A stretch of 64,000 nt of DNA from Neobacillus sp. PS2-9 (GCF_030915525.1 NZ_CP133269.1:211001-275000); one strand, 5' to 3'. Positions 1 through 11,470 are shown, numbered from the stretch's first letter. The notes: generated by a model from the letters alone, not told the origin. Program-made: numbers and translations.

Positions 1-800
1 TAGCTCCATATGCTGGTGTTGCGATGGCGGAAGAGTTCATGTACTCTGGCAAACACGTTTTAATCGTATATGATGATCTTTCTAAACAAGCGGCTGCATA
101 CCGTGAGCTTTCCCTATTACTTCGTCGTCCTCCAGGTCGTGAAGCATATCCAGGGGATGTATTCTACTTGCACTCCCGTTTATTAGAGCGTGCTGCGAAA
201 TTGAACGACACATTAGGTGCAGGTTCAATCACAGCATTACCATTTATCGAAACACAAGCAGGTGACGTTTCTGCTTATATCCCAACAAACGTTATCTCCA
301 TCACTGATGGACAAATTTTCTTACAGTCTGACCTATTCTTCTCTGGCGTACGTCCAGCGATCAACGCAGGTCTTTCCGTATCCCGTGTAGGTGGTTCTGC
401 ACAAATCAAGGCGATGAAAAAGGTTGCAGGTACACTGCGTCTTGACCTTGCTTCATACCGTGAACTTGAAGCATTTGCTCAGTTCGGTTCTGACCTTGAT
501 AAAGCGACACAAGCGAAGCTTGCTCGTGGTGCACGTACCGTTGAGGTATTAAAACAAGATCTTAACAGACCGCTTTCAGTTGAAAAGCAAGTGGCAATCC
601 TATATGCGTTAACACGCGGATTCCTTGATGATATCCCTGTTCAAGATATTCGTCGTTTTGAATCAGAAATGTTAAATTGGTTAGATCACAACCGCAAAGA
701 AGTGTTAGACCATATTACGAAGACGAAGGATCTTCCTTCTGATGACGATTTCGCTTCTGCTATCAACGACTTTAAAAAGACGTTTGCAGTTTCCGAGTAA
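1..800 (+). CDS. atpA: F1 ATP synthase subunit alpha, C-terminal part (cut by window start)
   Basis: The frame is open from base 3 to the stop at 800, giving about 265 residues, roughly the C-terminal half of a ~502-residue AtpA. It includes the catalytic-interface segment [10 protein letters not shown] with the conserved arginine finger, and the typical helical C-terminal domain. The alpha subunit forms the alpha3beta3 hexamer of the membrane-bound F1Fo ATP synthase with AtpD. It is followed after 62 bases by atpG in the standard Bacillus order. The apparent ATG at 24 is internal; the true start lies upstream of the window. Confidence 0.97.
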   Translation, partial: APYAGVAMAEEFMYSGKHVLIVYDDLSKQAAAYRELSLLLRRPPGREAYPGDVFYLHSRLLERAAKLNDTLGAGSITALPFIETQAGDVSAYIPTNVISITDGQIFLQSDLFFSGVRPAINAGLSVSRVGGSAQIKAMKKVAGTLRLDLASYRELEAFAQFGSDLDKATQAKLARGARTVEVLKQDLNRPLSVEKQVAILYALTRGFLDDIPVQDIRRFESEMLNWLDHNRKEVLDHITKTKDLPSDDDFASAINDFKKTFAVSE

Positions 801-856
801 TATTGGGGGCGCCTAAGGGCGCTCTTAGCTAAACATTCTTTGAATGAGGGTGGTGA

Positions 857-1720
<864 letters not shown>

Positions 1721-1776
1721 AATTTTTAAAAATTAGCCCATACGGCGGGCAAAAAAAGAAAATGAACGGGAAGGCA

Positions 1777-3275
<1,499 letters not shown>

Positions 3276-3293
3276 ATCCTGCCAGGAGGGTAA

Positions 3294-3704
<411 letters not shown>

Positions 3705-3722
3705 TAATATCTTATATTCATC

Positions 3723-3769
3723 AAACCCCTTTGGCGGATTATTTAGGATCCGCCAAAGGGGTTTTTTTC
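3723..3769 (+). terminator. atp operon rho-independent terminator
   Basis: A perfect 17-bp stem (left arm 3723-3739, right arm 3748-3764, core CCCCTTTGGCGGAT) with an 8-base loop is followed by a T-rich run. It ends the ATP synthase operon. Confidence 0.95.
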
Positions 3770-3964
3770 TATGTTGTTTTAAGTACGTCATTGCAGATTT
3801 TAAGGATAAAATTTAATAATAGTTTAACTATTATAATTATTGATTTTATGGTATTTTAACTTATAACTAAACTATCGTAGAATACCGTTGTTCTGCAAAA
3901 GTAACATAGTGAAAAAACGAGTTGTAGTAAAAATAATTATTAGAAAATTCCCCTTATTTAGATA
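3770..3964. other. AT-rich spacer between the atp terminator and the frl promoter
   Basis: About 195 bases with no credible ORF, RNA gene or repeat that I can recognise. It is very AT-rich and separates the atp terminator from the frlO promoter-operator. In related genomes nuoA often lies close downstream of atpC, so this spacer marks the edge of the catabolic insert (inference). Confidence 0.5.
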
Positions 3965-3995
3965 TTGACTTCAAACGTTATATTATGTAATATAA
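3965..3995 (+). promoter_or_regulatory. frlONM promoter with overlapping palindromic operator
   Basis: A TTGACT -35 box (3965-3970) is followed after 17 bases by TAATAT at 3988-3993. Over the -10 region lies the perfect palindrome TTATATTATGTAATATAA (3978-3995, 8-bp arms). The same layout, with the palindrome starting 13 bases after the -35 start, recurs at 10549-10579, and related sites lie at 7363 and 10458. This is a likely operator for the GntR/UTRA regulator encoded at 11599-12318. Confidence 0.75.
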
Positions 3996-4082
3996 TCTTA
4001 TAATACAACAAGAGATATAACATAACGCATTTGTTGAATGGGGGATTGATAAACAAAAGTTATTTCTGAAGGTAAATAAAGA

Positions 4083-4096
4083 TGAAAGCGTTTTAA
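4083..4096 (+). promoter_or_regulatory. cre-like catabolite repression site upstream of frlO
   Basis: TGAAAGCGTTTTAA matches 13 of 14 positions of the CcpA consensus TGWAARCGYTWNCW. It lies downstream of the frlO promoter and about 40 bases before the start codon, where bound CcpA would block elongation. Glucose repression of fructosamine uptake is the inference. Confidence 0.65.
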
Positions 4097-4134
4097 ATAG
4101 GACGTAGAAAGATTAAATAATTGGGGGTATGTAT

Positions 4135-5406
4135 GTGAAACGTTGGCTTACTGTAGCAGTCAGTATTTTAATGGTCATGTCATTAATCGTAGGATGTTCC
4201 TCAAAGAGCACTAGTACTAAGTCTGAAAATGGCAAGAAAACTATTACATTTTTCTACCGCTGGCCAAATGAGCCGTATAAAACATATTTTAATAGTGTTA
4301 TTAAAGAGTTTGAAAAACAGCATCCAGATATTCATGTTGAACAGGTAACAGCATTAAACGATGATTACAAACAAAAAGCTAACGTGCTTCTTGGAAGCAA
4401 GACTCCACCAGATGTGTTCTTCACATGGGCTGGTGAATATGGCCAGAAGTTTATCCGTGATGGCGTAGCTTTAGACCTTTCAAAATACTACCAAGAAGAC
4501 AAAGCTTGGTCAGACAATTTAATAGCATCACAGGTGAAATTCTTCCAAAAAGATGACAAAACCTATGGTGTTCCACTATTTACCGACAGTAAATTATTCC
4601 TCTACAACAAAGATGTGTTTGATAAATTAGGCTTAAAAGCACCTGCTACATGGGATGAATTTATCACTGTTCTTAAAACGATTAAAAAGAGCGGAGCAAC
4701 GCCTATCATTTTAGGAAATAAATCGCCTTGGGCGGCTGCTCACTATGTAACAGCTTTAAATCAGAGAATTGTACCGCAGGATGTGTTAGCAAAAGATTTA
4801 AGCTACAAGGGAGCGGAGTTCACGGATCCTAGCTATGTTGAGTCTTTAAAGAAGCTTGATGAATTACGACCTTTCTTTAATGAAAATCCAAATGCGACTG
4901 CGCATGATGAAGCAAGAAACTTATTCCTTGGCGGAAAAGCAGCAATTATGTTCCTAGAAACACAGGAAATTACTTATATGAAAGATGCAACATTTAAATG
5001 GGATTCCTTTAAAGTACCAACCATCGAAGGCGGTAAAGGCGATCAAGGAGGCTTAATCGGGGCCCCTGAAGGATTTATGGTTCACAGTAAATCTGCCCAC
5101 CCGAAAGAAGCAGTTGAGTTCTTGAAGTTTCTAACTTCTAAAGCTAACGGAGAAAAATTGGCAAAGGATACTGGTATGCCAAGTACAGTTGAAGGAGCGG
5201 TTAATGCGAATACCGCAACAGAACAAGAAGTGAAAGCGATGGATTTAATCAAAGAACAGCCAGATATGCTTATCTGGACAGATAGCGCATTAGATACTCG
5301 TATTTTTAAGCCTTATGGCGATGGAGTTCAAGCTATGATTGGCGGCACTATGAAGCCTGAACAAATCATGAAAGCCGTGCAAGATGCAGCAAAACAAGTA
5401 AAGTAA
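4135..5406 (+). CDS. frlO: extracellular sugar/fructosamine-binding lipoprotein of an ABC transporter
   Basis: 423 residues from GTG 4135. An ATG two codons upstream at 4129 abuts the GGGGG ribosome binding site, so GTG has the better spacing. A signal peptide ends in the lipobox LIVGC, predicting a lipid-anchored protein outside the membrane. The mature part is a solute-binding protein family 1 domain (opens ITFFYRWPNEPYKTY). It captures substrate for the two permeases that follow. With FrlB- and FrlD-type enzymes downstream, fructosamines such as fructoselysine are the likely ligands; specificity is inferred from context. No ATPase gene is present, so a shared MsmX-type ATPase is probably used. 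Confidence 0.85.
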   Translation: MKRWLTVAVSILMVMSLIVGCSSKSTSTKSENGKKTITFFYRWPNEPYKTYFNSVIKEFEKQHPDIHVEQVTALNDDYKQKANVLLGSKTPPDVFFTWAGEYGQKFIRDGVALDLSKYYQEDKAWSDNLIASQVKFFQKDDKTYGVPLFTDSKLFLYNKDVFDKLGLKAPATWDEFITVLKTIKKSGATPIILGNKSPWAAAHYVTALNQRIVPQDVLAKDLSYKGAEFTDPSYVESLKKLDELRPFFNENPNATAHDEARNLFLGGKAAIMFLETQEITYMKDATFKWDSFKVPTIEGGKGDQGGLIGAPEGFMVHSKSAHPKEAVEFLKFLTSKANGEKLAKDTGMPSTVEGAVNANTATEQEVKAMDLIKEQPDMLIWTDSALDTRIFKPYGDGVQAMIGGTMKPEQIMKAVQDAAKQVK

Positions 5407-5432
5407 TAAAGTAAAATGAATTCTATTAATAC

Positions 5433-5470
5433 GTCGGTTTGTAGGAATACTAGAGTCCTATTAAACCGAC
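5433..5470 (+). other. intercistronic hairpin after frlO
   Basis: GTCGGTTT (5433-5440) pairs with AAACCGAC (5463-5470), and the interior TAGGA/TCCTA pair extends the stem. There is only a weak T-run. Hairpins after binding-protein genes commonly give more binding protein than permease by partial termination or mRNA protection; that role here is inferred. Confidence 0.6.
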
Positions 5471-5504
5471 ATTTTAATAGATGTTGGTAATGGGAGGGGT
5501 ATAG

Positions 5505-6380
5505 ATGCGAAGAACTAGAATAGTCCCGCTTATTTATATGGCACCTGCCTTATTGATGCTGGCCCTATTTGTATATTATCCTTTGGTTCGAAATATCATG
5601 AATGGATTTTATGAATGGAATCCATTTACATTAGATAGAAGCTTTGTTTCACTAGATAATTATACCCGCTTGATTAAAGATCCCGTCTTCTTTACGGTTC
5701 TTAAGAACAATCTCCTATACGCCATTATCTCCGTTATCCTCCAGGTTGGGCTTGGATTAGTGATTGCAGCGATATTAGAAGATAAGATATTCAGGAGATT
5801 TTCCACCTTCTTCCGAACAACCTTTTTTATCCCGGTTCTCATTTCGATGACTGTCATTGGGATCCTCTTTAGCTTTATTTATAATCCTGATGTGGGCTTA
5901 CTAAATAGCTTTCTAAGATTGATAGGTTTAGATGCATGGACTGAAGGGTGGCTTGGGAACCCAAAAACGTCTATTTTTGCAGTCATCGCCGTTTCCCAAT
6001 GGCAAAGTATAGGTTATACCGTTATGTTGTATGTGTTGGCTGTTCAAAAAGTTCCTGGGGAATTATATGAAGCAGCTACCATCGATGGTGCAGGGAAAAT
6101 CCGGACATTCTTTAGCATTACGGTTCCTCAGGTAAAAGAAATGACGTTTGTTTTATTAATCTATACGGTAACAGGCTCATTCTTGGTGTTCAGTGAAGTG
6201 TATGTATTAACTGCTGGTGGTCCTAGCAACTCATCACAGGTGTTTAGTACATATCTATATCAGAAGGCGTTTATCGATAATGAACCTGGATTTGCCTCAG
6301 CGATTGCCAATGTGATTCTGGGTATTACACTAATTTTCTATTTTATCCAAAATAAGTTCTTAAAAACAGGGGAGGAGTAA
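5505..6380 (+). CDS. frlN: ABC sugar transporter permease (MalF type)
   Basis: 291 residues with about six membrane segments (first at residues 8-28). The ATPase-docking EAA loop reads ELYEAATIDGAGKIRTFFSI near residues 185-205. A GGGAGGGG site precedes ATG 5505. It forms the membrane channel with the next gene. The order of binding protein and two permeases matches the B. subtilis frlO-frlN-frlM genes for Amadori product uptake. The symbol rests on context. Confidence 0.83.
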   Translation: MRRTRIVPLIYMAPALLMLALFVYYPLVRNIMNGFYEWNPFTLDRSFVSLDNYTRLIKDPVFFTVLKNNLLYAIISVILQVGLGLVIAAILEDKIFRRFSTFFRTTFFIPVLISMTVIGILFSFIYNPDVGLLNSFLRLIGLDAWTEGWLGNPKTSIFAVIAVSQWQSIGYTVMLYVLAVQKVPGELYEAATIDGAGKIRTFFSITVPQVKEMTFVLLIYTVTGSFLVFSEVYVLTAGGPSNSSQVFSTYLYQKAFIDNEPGFASAIANVILGITLIFYFIQNKFLKTGEE

Positions 6381-6382
6381 AG

Positions 6383-7303
6383 ATGAAGCCGATGGAATCA
6401 CATGGAGATTCTCAAATGGTTAGTCAAGAAGGAAAGGTCTTAAAGTTTCCAAATACAAACTTGAAGAATTCCAAAAGAAAACCAGGCTTATCGATAACAG
6501 TCGGGCTAATCTTTCTTTTCCTGACCCTCTACTTTGTTACGATTGCTTATCCGTTATTTTGGATGGTTATTAATTCCTTCAAAAATACAGCCGAGATTTT
6601 TAATGACAGCTGGGGGCTTCCAAAAGAATGGCTCTTTTCAAACTATACGACCGCATGGGAACAAGGGGTTTCAAGCTACTTCGTCAACAGCTTGATTATC
6701 ACGGGAGGTACATGTATTTTGACGGTTTTAATCAGTGCAGCCTGTGCCTTCGGTTTGACTCGTTATCAACTCAAAGGCGGAAAATTCCTGCTGCTTTTCG
6801 TTTCAGCCGGCCTGATGTTTTCACCGCAAAGCAGTTTAATCCCTCTTTATGAATTAGTTCAAAAGATCGGAATTTTTGATACGTATTGGGCCCTGATTTT
6901 AACGTTTACTGCTTATCGGATTCCATTAACCGTTCTATTAATACGGTCCTTTTTCTTATCGATTCCAAAAGAGTTGGAAGAATCAGCATATCTGGACGGG
7001 GCGACAAGTTTGGATGTTTTTGCAAGAATATTTATACCAATGAGTAAACCGATCATATTTACGGGCGTCATTTTAACCGCTTATTATGCGTGGAATGAGT
7101 TTTTATTTTCGATTCTCTTTATTCAAACGGAAGAGGTAAAGCCAATTACTTCAGGTTTATTAGTCTTTAAAGATGCGCTTAATACAAACTGGGGAGTTTT
7201 AATGGCTGGTTTGGTTATTTCAGCACTGCCGCTTATTATGATCTTTATTTTCATGCAGAAATACTTTGTTCGCGGTTTGGCGGATGGAAGCGTAAAGGGA
7301 TAA
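6383..7303 (+). CDS. frlM: ABC sugar transporter permease (MalG type)
   Basis: 306 residues: a ~35-residue basic cytoplasmic N-terminus, about six membrane helices and an EAA loop reading ELEESAYLDGATSLDVFARI. The start is 2 bases after the frlN stop, and its ribosome binding site GGGGAGGAG lies inside the end of frlN, so the two are translationally coupled. It pairs with FrlN. A separate promoter follows before the deglycase gene. Confidence 0.83.
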   Translation: MKPMESHGDSQMVSQEGKVLKFPNTNLKNSKRKPGLSITVGLIFLFLTLYFVTIAYPLFWMVINSFKNTAEIFNDSWGLPKEWLFSNYTTAWEQGVSSYFVNSLIITGGTCILTVLISAACAFGLTRYQLKGGKFLLLFVSAGLMFSPQSSLIPLYELVQKIGIFDTYWALILTFTAYRIPLTVLLIRSFFLSIPKELEESAYLDGATSLDVFARIFIPMSKPIIFTGVILTAYYAWNEFLFSILFIQTEEVKPITSGLLVFKDALNTNWGVLMAGLVISALPLIMIFIFMQKYFVRGLADGSVKG

Positions 7304-7332
7304 ATGGGGGGAGTGTTTCCCCTTTACGTTCA

Positions 7333-7385
7333 TTGACGGTAAAAGTAAATAAACGTATACTATATATAACGTATTATAACGTATT
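7333..7385 (+). promoter_or_regulatory. promoter and operator in front of the first SIS deglycase gene
   Basis: TTGACG (7333-7338), a 17-base spacer and TATACT (7356-7361) make a strong sigma-A promoter. Immediately downstream, over the expected start point, lie the imperfect palindrome TATATAACGTATTATA (7363-7378) and a second TATAACGTATTA copy. These resemble the AT-rich palindromes at the other frl promoters, so the same GntR-type repressor is the likely ligand. Confidence 0.7.
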
Positions 7386-7412
7386 ACACTAAAATGATAG
7401 GGAGTGGAAGTA

Positions 7413-8426
7413 ATGCTAAATTTTAGCAGAGAAAAATATCTACAAGTAACTGGAGGAGCAGTGGGTCTAAGAGAGGAAATTGAGAAAGTTGTGGATAAGG
7501 TTTACGAAAAAGGGTATAAAAATATTTTCTTAATTGGATCAGGCGGGGCAGTGGCAACCTTTTATCCATTTGAATATATGATTAACTCGACATCGACGAT
7601 TCCAGCTTATGCTGAGATTGCAGCGGAATTTGCGCTACAAAATCATAAACAATTTACGAAGGATTCACTTGTGATTCTATCTTCTCTATCCGGTACAACA
7701 GAGGAGACGGTAGCAGCTGCGAAATATTGTAAAGATAGAGGAGCAACTACAATCGGTTTAACAGGTGAATACAATAAGCCGCTTGCTGATACAGTAGATT
7801 TTCCATTAGTGAATTTTGCGGAAAATGATTTTGCCAGCGATTCCAATCAGTTAGTTCTTTATTTACTCATTTTTAAATTGATGAATAAAAATGGAGATTT
7901 TCCTAACTATGAAGCATTTGCTTCCCAGTTAGAAGCTCTTCCTGAAAAGTTAATCGAGGTAAAGGAACAGTTCGAAGCTAGAGCAGAAGCGTTTGCGCGT
8001 GCATATAAAGATGAGCCTTATCATTTGGTGGTTGGTTCCGGCAGTACTTGGGGCCGCGCTTACTCCTATGCGATGTGTGTATTAGAGGAAATGCAGTGGA
8101 TCAAGACAAAATCCATCCATGCAGCGGAATTCTTCCATGGTACATTGGAAATAGTCGAAAAAGATACAAGTGTTATTTTATTTAAGGGTGAAGATGAAAC
8201 GCGCCCGCTGATGGAACGTGTTGAGCGCTTTGCAGAGAAGTATACAAAGAAATTGACCGTTCTTGATACTGGGGATTACGAGTTAGAGGGAATTAGCAAA
8301 GAGTTTAGAAAATATTTATCACCAATTGTTACATCTACGCAGCTGCAAAGACTCAGCGTGCATTTAGAGGACAAACGAAATCACTCGTTAGAGATTAGAA
8401 GATATTATCGTACAGTGGCTTATTAA
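7413..8426 (+). CDS. SIS-domain sugar-phosphate deglycase, FrlB paralogue
   Basis: 337 residues from ATG 7413, behind an AGGGAGTGG site; the GTG at 7404 lies inside that site and is rejected. Tandem sugar isomerase domains are visible: IFLIGSGGAVATFYP near residue 42, the SSLSGTTEET phosphate-binding loop, and HAAEFFHGTLE, the conserved Glu/His motif of the FrlB/FraB deglycase group. It probably cleaves a 6-phospho-fructosamine or 6-phospho-glucosamine-type adduct to glucose-6-phosphate plus amino acid. A closer FrlB orthologue is encoded at 9426-10412, so this copy may take a different adduct, as GfrE and GfrF do in Salmonella (established for that organism, inferred here). Confidence 0.8.
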   Translation: MLNFSREKYLQVTGGAVGLREEIEKVVDKVYEKGYKNIFLIGSGGAVATFYPFEYMINSTSTIPAYAEIAAEFALQNHKQFTKDSLVILSSLSGTTEETVAAAKYCKDRGATTIGLTGEYNKPLADTVDFPLVNFAENDFASDSNQLVLYLLIFKLMNKNGDFPNYEAFASQLEALPEKLIEVKEQFEARAEAFARAYKDEPYHLVVGSGSTWGRAYSYAMCVLEEMQWIKTKSIHAAEFFHGTLEIVEKDTSVILFKGEDETRPLMERVERFAEKYTKKLTVLDTGDYELEGISKEFRKYLSPIVTSTQLQRLSVHLEDKRNHSLEIRRYYRTVAY

Positions 8427-8435
8427 TATAGCTGT

Positions 8436-8470
8436 GAGAAAGATACAATTGTATATTGTATCTTTCTCTT
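8436..8470 (+). other. intercistronic hairpin between SIS gene and frlD
   Basis: GAGAAAGATACAAT (8436-8449) pairs with ATTGTATCTTTCTC (8455-8468), a perfect 14-bp stem. Only a short T-poor tail follows, and frlD starts 26 bases later. It may be an attenuator or an mRNA stabiliser. Confidence 0.6.
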
Positions 8471-8495
8471 ATTCAACGAATGGGAGGATTTGAAT

Positions 8496-9332
8496 ATGAG
8501 ATTAATTGCGGTTGGAGATAATGTAGTAGATTATTATGATGATCGTGGCGAGATGTTTCCGGGCGGAAATGCCGTGAATGTAGCTGTATTTTGGAAACGG
8601 TATGGCGTGGAGAACGTATCATATATCGGGATTGTCGGGAATGATGAGGAAGGAGAGCATATCGTTAACTCGTTAAAACTTGAGAACATAGATGTATCGC
8701 ACGTGCGCAAAATGTTTGGTCCGTCCGGTGAGGCAGTTGTCACGTTGGATGAGCACGGGGATCGCAAGTTTGTAGGGTCGAACAAGGGCGGCATTCAAAA
8801 GCAAGTGAAATTAAATTTTACTGAGTCCGAGCTGGGACTTATCAGCAATTTTTCTCTGTTGCATACAAGCGTATTCAGCCATATTGAAACAGAACTGTCA
8901 GAATTGAAAAAGCATATTGATATTTCATTCGATTTTTCAACCAGGTATGATGATGACTATTTAGAACGGGTCTGCCCGCATATAAAATATGCAATTTTCT
9001 CTGGAGGCGATTTCACCAAAGAAGAATGTGAAGCGTTTATAAGGAAGGTTCATGTTGCAGGGACGCCAAATGTTATTCTAACGAGGGGTTCTGAAGGATC
9101 GTTGTTCTCCGATTCCCATCAGGTCTATGAACAAGGAATTGTCCAGACCGACGTTGTCGATACACTTGGTGCAGGCGATACGTTTGTGGCTGTGTTCTTA
9201 AAGGAGTATGTACAGCATGGTGATGCCAAGGTAGCAATGCAAAAGGGGGCCGCCGCCGCATCTGAGACATGCGGACGCTTCGGTGCATTCGGCCATGGCA
9301 AGAAGAGGGAGAGCAAGATTACGATTAGCTAA
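8496..9332 (+). CDS. frlD: fructosamine kinase, PfkB/ribokinase family
   Basis: 278 residues from ATG 8496 behind GGGAGG; the TTG at 8490 is too close to that site. It opens MRLIAVGDNVVDYY and has FPGGNAVNVAV near residue 25 and the C-terminal anion hole DTLGAGDTFVAVFL, in which the Asp of GAGD is the catalytic base. It phosphorylates the imported fructosamine at O6 to make the substrate of the SIS deglycases. It closely resembles B. subtilis FrlD in opening and length. It is the last gene of this unit and is followed by a terminator. Confidence 0.88.
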   Translation: MRLIAVGDNVVDYYDDRGEMFPGGNAVNVAVFWKRYGVENVSYIGIVGNDEEGEHIVNSLKLENIDVSHVRKMFGPSGEAVVTLDEHGDRKFVGSNKGGIQKQVKLNFTESELGLISNFSLLHTSVFSHIETELSELKKHIDISFDFSTRYDDDYLERVCPHIKYAIFSGGDFTKEECEAFIRKVHVAGTPNVILTRGSEGSLFSDSHQVYEQGIVQTDVVDTLGAGDTFVAVFLKEYVQHGDAKVAMQKGAAAASETCGRFGAFGHGKKRESKITIS

Positions 9333-9348
9333 ACTACTTCCATGAAGA

Positions 9349-9375
9349 GGCCGGTCCGTAGGGGCTGGTCTTTTT
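9349..9375 (+). terminator. terminator after frlD
   Basis: GGCCGGTCC pairs with GGGCTGGTC through a 9-bp stem that includes G-U pairs, followed by TTTTT. Confidence 0.75.
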
Positions 9376-9388
9376 ACGGTATATAAGT

Positions 9389-9418
9389 AAAGCCCTTGAG
9401 TCTAAACTCAAGAGCTTT
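9389..9418 (-). terminator. inverted repeat at the end of frlB (probable terminator)
   Basis: AAAGCCCTTGAGT and ACTCAAGAGCTTT form a 13-bp stem with one mismatch and a CTAA loop, 8 bases past the frlB stop on the minus strand. The T-run is short, so termination may be partial. Confidence 0.6.
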
Positions 9419-9425
9419 CAAAGGT

Positions 9426-10412
9426 TTAATATTCGACCTTCCACATATATCGTCTTTTTGATAACGGATGATTACGGGCATCTGCCAGTTGTTCTGCATA
9501 TTTACGGAGGATATGATTTAGTACTAGCGGTGCAAGATAGCCTTGTAAATCTTCGTGAATGCCAGTTAAATCAAGATCCTTAGCATCCAAAACGACCAAT
9601 TTTTCACCATATTTTTTCGAAAAATCTAAAGCTCTTTCATCTAATGGACGAGTCTCATCCAATCCAAGCAGGATAATAAAGGGTACATCTTTATCGATAA
9701 TCTCGAATGGACCGTGGAAATATTCACCGGCGTGTATGGCATTTGAGTGGATCCATTGCATTTCCATTAGAATACAAATGGCGTAGGAATAAGCAATTCC
9801 ATAGTTTGCGCCACTAGCCATTGTATATATGACTTTTTCATCTTTGTATTGTTGGCCGAATTGTTGAGCTTGACTTTCGTATTGCTTAGCTGATTTTTCA
9901 AATACAGCTTGTAGATTGGTTAAACTGTTGGCCACCTTGTCAAACTTATCGTTTCCTTCTAATACGTTTAATGCACCAAAAGTTAGTTGATAAAGTAAAC
10001 CTAAATTTGTATTAAATGCAATGGATTCAGCGCCCCATTCGTATTTCACAACAAATTCACTTTCTTGGGCAAGCGGGGAAGTTGGCTGGTTAGTAAAACC
10101 AACTGTCAATGCTCCTTTTTGACGAGCAAATTCTGCTGCTTTTACGGTTTCAGGAGTAGTACCTGACATTGAGCATAAGACAACAAGTGAATTTTCGCCA
10201 AGTTTTCTAGGGTTGCGATGAATGAATTCATTTGAACTGTAAACATCTGAAGTAATGTTTTTTGCCTCACGATCCATAATGTACTTGTTTGGATACATAA
10301 TAGCAGAAGAACCGCCACATGCAACAAAATAAACATGGTTAATCGTACGGCCTTTCAGAGCATCTAATACAGTTTGAACCTGTGGGTCTACAACTACTTG
10401 TGAATTTACCAT
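9426..10412 (-). CDS. frlB: fructoselysine-6-phosphate deglycase
   Basis: 328 residues, the same length as B. subtilis FrlB, with the expected stretches VACGGSSAIMYP (sugar-phosphate loop), SMSGTTPETVKAAE, the Glu/His motif HAGEYFHGPFE and the C-terminus NHPLSKRRYMWKVEY. It cleaves 6-phosphofructoselysine to glucose-6-phosphate and lysine. The ATG has a TAAGGAGG site. It is transcribed convergently to frlD from its own operator-bearing promoter, unlike B. subtilis where frlB leads the operon. Confidence 0.93.
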   Translation of the reverse strand: MVNSQVVVDPQVQTVLDALKGRTINHVYFVACGGSSAIMYPNKYIMDREAKNITSDVYSSNEFIHRNPRKLGENSLVVLCSMSGTTPETVKAAEFARQKGALTVGFTNQPTSPLAQESEFVVKYEWGAESIAFNTNLGLLYQLTFGALNVLEGNDKFDKVANSLTNLQAVFEKSAKQYESQAQQFGQQYKDEKVIYTMASGANYGIAYSYAICILMEMQWIHSNAIHAGEYFHGPFEIIDKDVPFIILLGLDETRPLDERALDFSKKYGEKLVVLDAKDLDLTGIHEDLQGYLAPLVLNHILRKYAEQLADARNHPLSKRRYMWKVEY

Positions 10413-10457
10413 TCATTTTTCCTCCTTAGAACATTTAGTTTAAAATATAATAATACA

Positions 10458-10475
10458 TTATATAACATTATACTA
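10458..10475. promoter_or_regulatory. operator upstream of frlB
   Basis: On the minus strand the site reads TAGTATAATGTTATATAA. It shares the TATAATGTTATAT core with the perfect palindrome at 10562-10579, and it contains a TATAAT that may be the frlB -10 box; a TTGACA lies further upstream (10493-10498, minus strand) at a non-ideal distance of 20. It is probably a GntR-type repressor site. Confidence 0.65.
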
Positions 10476-10548
10476 ACCCTCCATTTATTAATTGTCAATG
10501 TTTTTTGAACATTAAATTAATTATTAGTAAGATTCAATTTGTGTTACA

Positions 10549-10579
10549 TTGACTTAAAACATAATATAATGTTATATTA
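10549..10579 (+). promoter_or_regulatory. frlC promoter with palindromic operator
   Basis: TTGACT (10549-10554), 17 bases, then TTATAT (10572-10577). The perfect palindrome TAATATAATGTTATATTA (10562-10579) covers the -10 region. Spacing between -35 and palindrome is the same as in the frlO promoter. The divergent frlB operator lies about 90 bases away, so one regulator could control both directions. Confidence 0.72.
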
Positions 10580-10624
10580 ATTTTGAATATTTTGCTAATT
10601 AAACAAGAGGAAGGGTGCGGTTGG

Positions 10625-11461
10625 GTGTCCAAGATTACGAGAGATCAAATCACAGGAATGAATTTTCATTACAAGCACTATCCATTGGAATACTTTTTAG
10701 ACGCAATGGTTCGTTATGATTTTAAAAATATTGAATTATGGGGTGCTTCTCCTCATTTTTATGTAGAAGAAATGAGTCTCCACGATATTCGAAGGGTAAA
10801 AAAAGAAATAGATAGAAGAGATTTATCGGTGGTGTGCTTTACACCGGAGCAGTGTGTGTACCCAATTAATCTTGCAGCAAAAGAGAAAAGAATCCGTGAA
10901 AATAGTATTCAATACTTTATCAAATCAGCTGAAGCAGCGAAAGAATTAGAGGCGCCTATGATGTTGGTTACTCCAGGGTGGGGCTATGAAAATGAAGACA
11001 GACTTGAAGCATGGAAAAGAACAATAGATTCTTTGGAGAGACTAACCAGTGTAGTAGCTAAATTAGATGTAATCCTTGCGTTTGAACCATTAACAAGAGT
11101 AGAGTCAAATTTGGTTAACGATGCTAAGTCGTTAAAAGCAATATTAGATGAAGTGGGCAGCCCTTATCTAAAAGGGATGATTGATACCATTCCTATGGCG
11201 CTAGCAAACGAAGATTTTCTTGATTATCATAACCTATTAAATGATGACTTGGTTCATATTCATTTTATTGACGGGAAACCGGAAGGCCATCTTGTCTGGG
11301 GAGATGGTGTGCTTCCTTTACAGAAATACATGGATCAACTGAGTGAAATTGGCTATAAAGGCTTCCTGACATTGGAATATACATCCTATCAATATGTGCA
11401 AGCTCCGGATGCTGCCATTGAAAGATCGTTGGAGGTCTTATCACGTGTGATTGATAGGTAA
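10625..11461 (+). CDS. frlC: sugar phosphate isomerase/epimerase, FrlC-like (fructoselysine 3-epimerase type)
   Basis: 278 residues from GTG 10625, with an AAGAGGAAGGG site 9-10 bases upstream; the TTG at 10583 sits on top of the operator and is rejected. It is an AP-endonuclease-2-type TIM barrel with the metal-site stretches NIELWGASPHFY, LAFEPLTRVESN, KGMIDTIPMA and LVHIHFIDGKPEGH. E. coli FrlC interconverts fructoselysine and psicoselysine, widening the set of usable Amadori products. B. subtilis frl lacks this gene, so the locus here is a hybrid of the two versions. Exact substrate is inferred. Confidence 0.75.
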   Translation: MSKITRDQITGMNFHYKHYPLEYFLDAMVRYDFKNIELWGASPHFYVEEMSLHDIRRVKKEIDRRDLSVVCFTPEQCVYPINLAAKEKRIRENSIQYFIKSAEAAKELEAPMMLVTPGWGYENEDRLEAWKRTIDSLERLTSVVAKLDVILAFEPLTRVESNLVNDAKSLKAILDEVGSPYLKGMIDTIPMALANEDFLDYHNLLNDDLVHIHFIDGKPEGHLVWGDGVLPLQKYMDQLSEIGYKGFLTLEYTSYQYVQAPDAAIERSLEVLSRVIDR

Positions 11462-11470
11462 AAAACAAAA

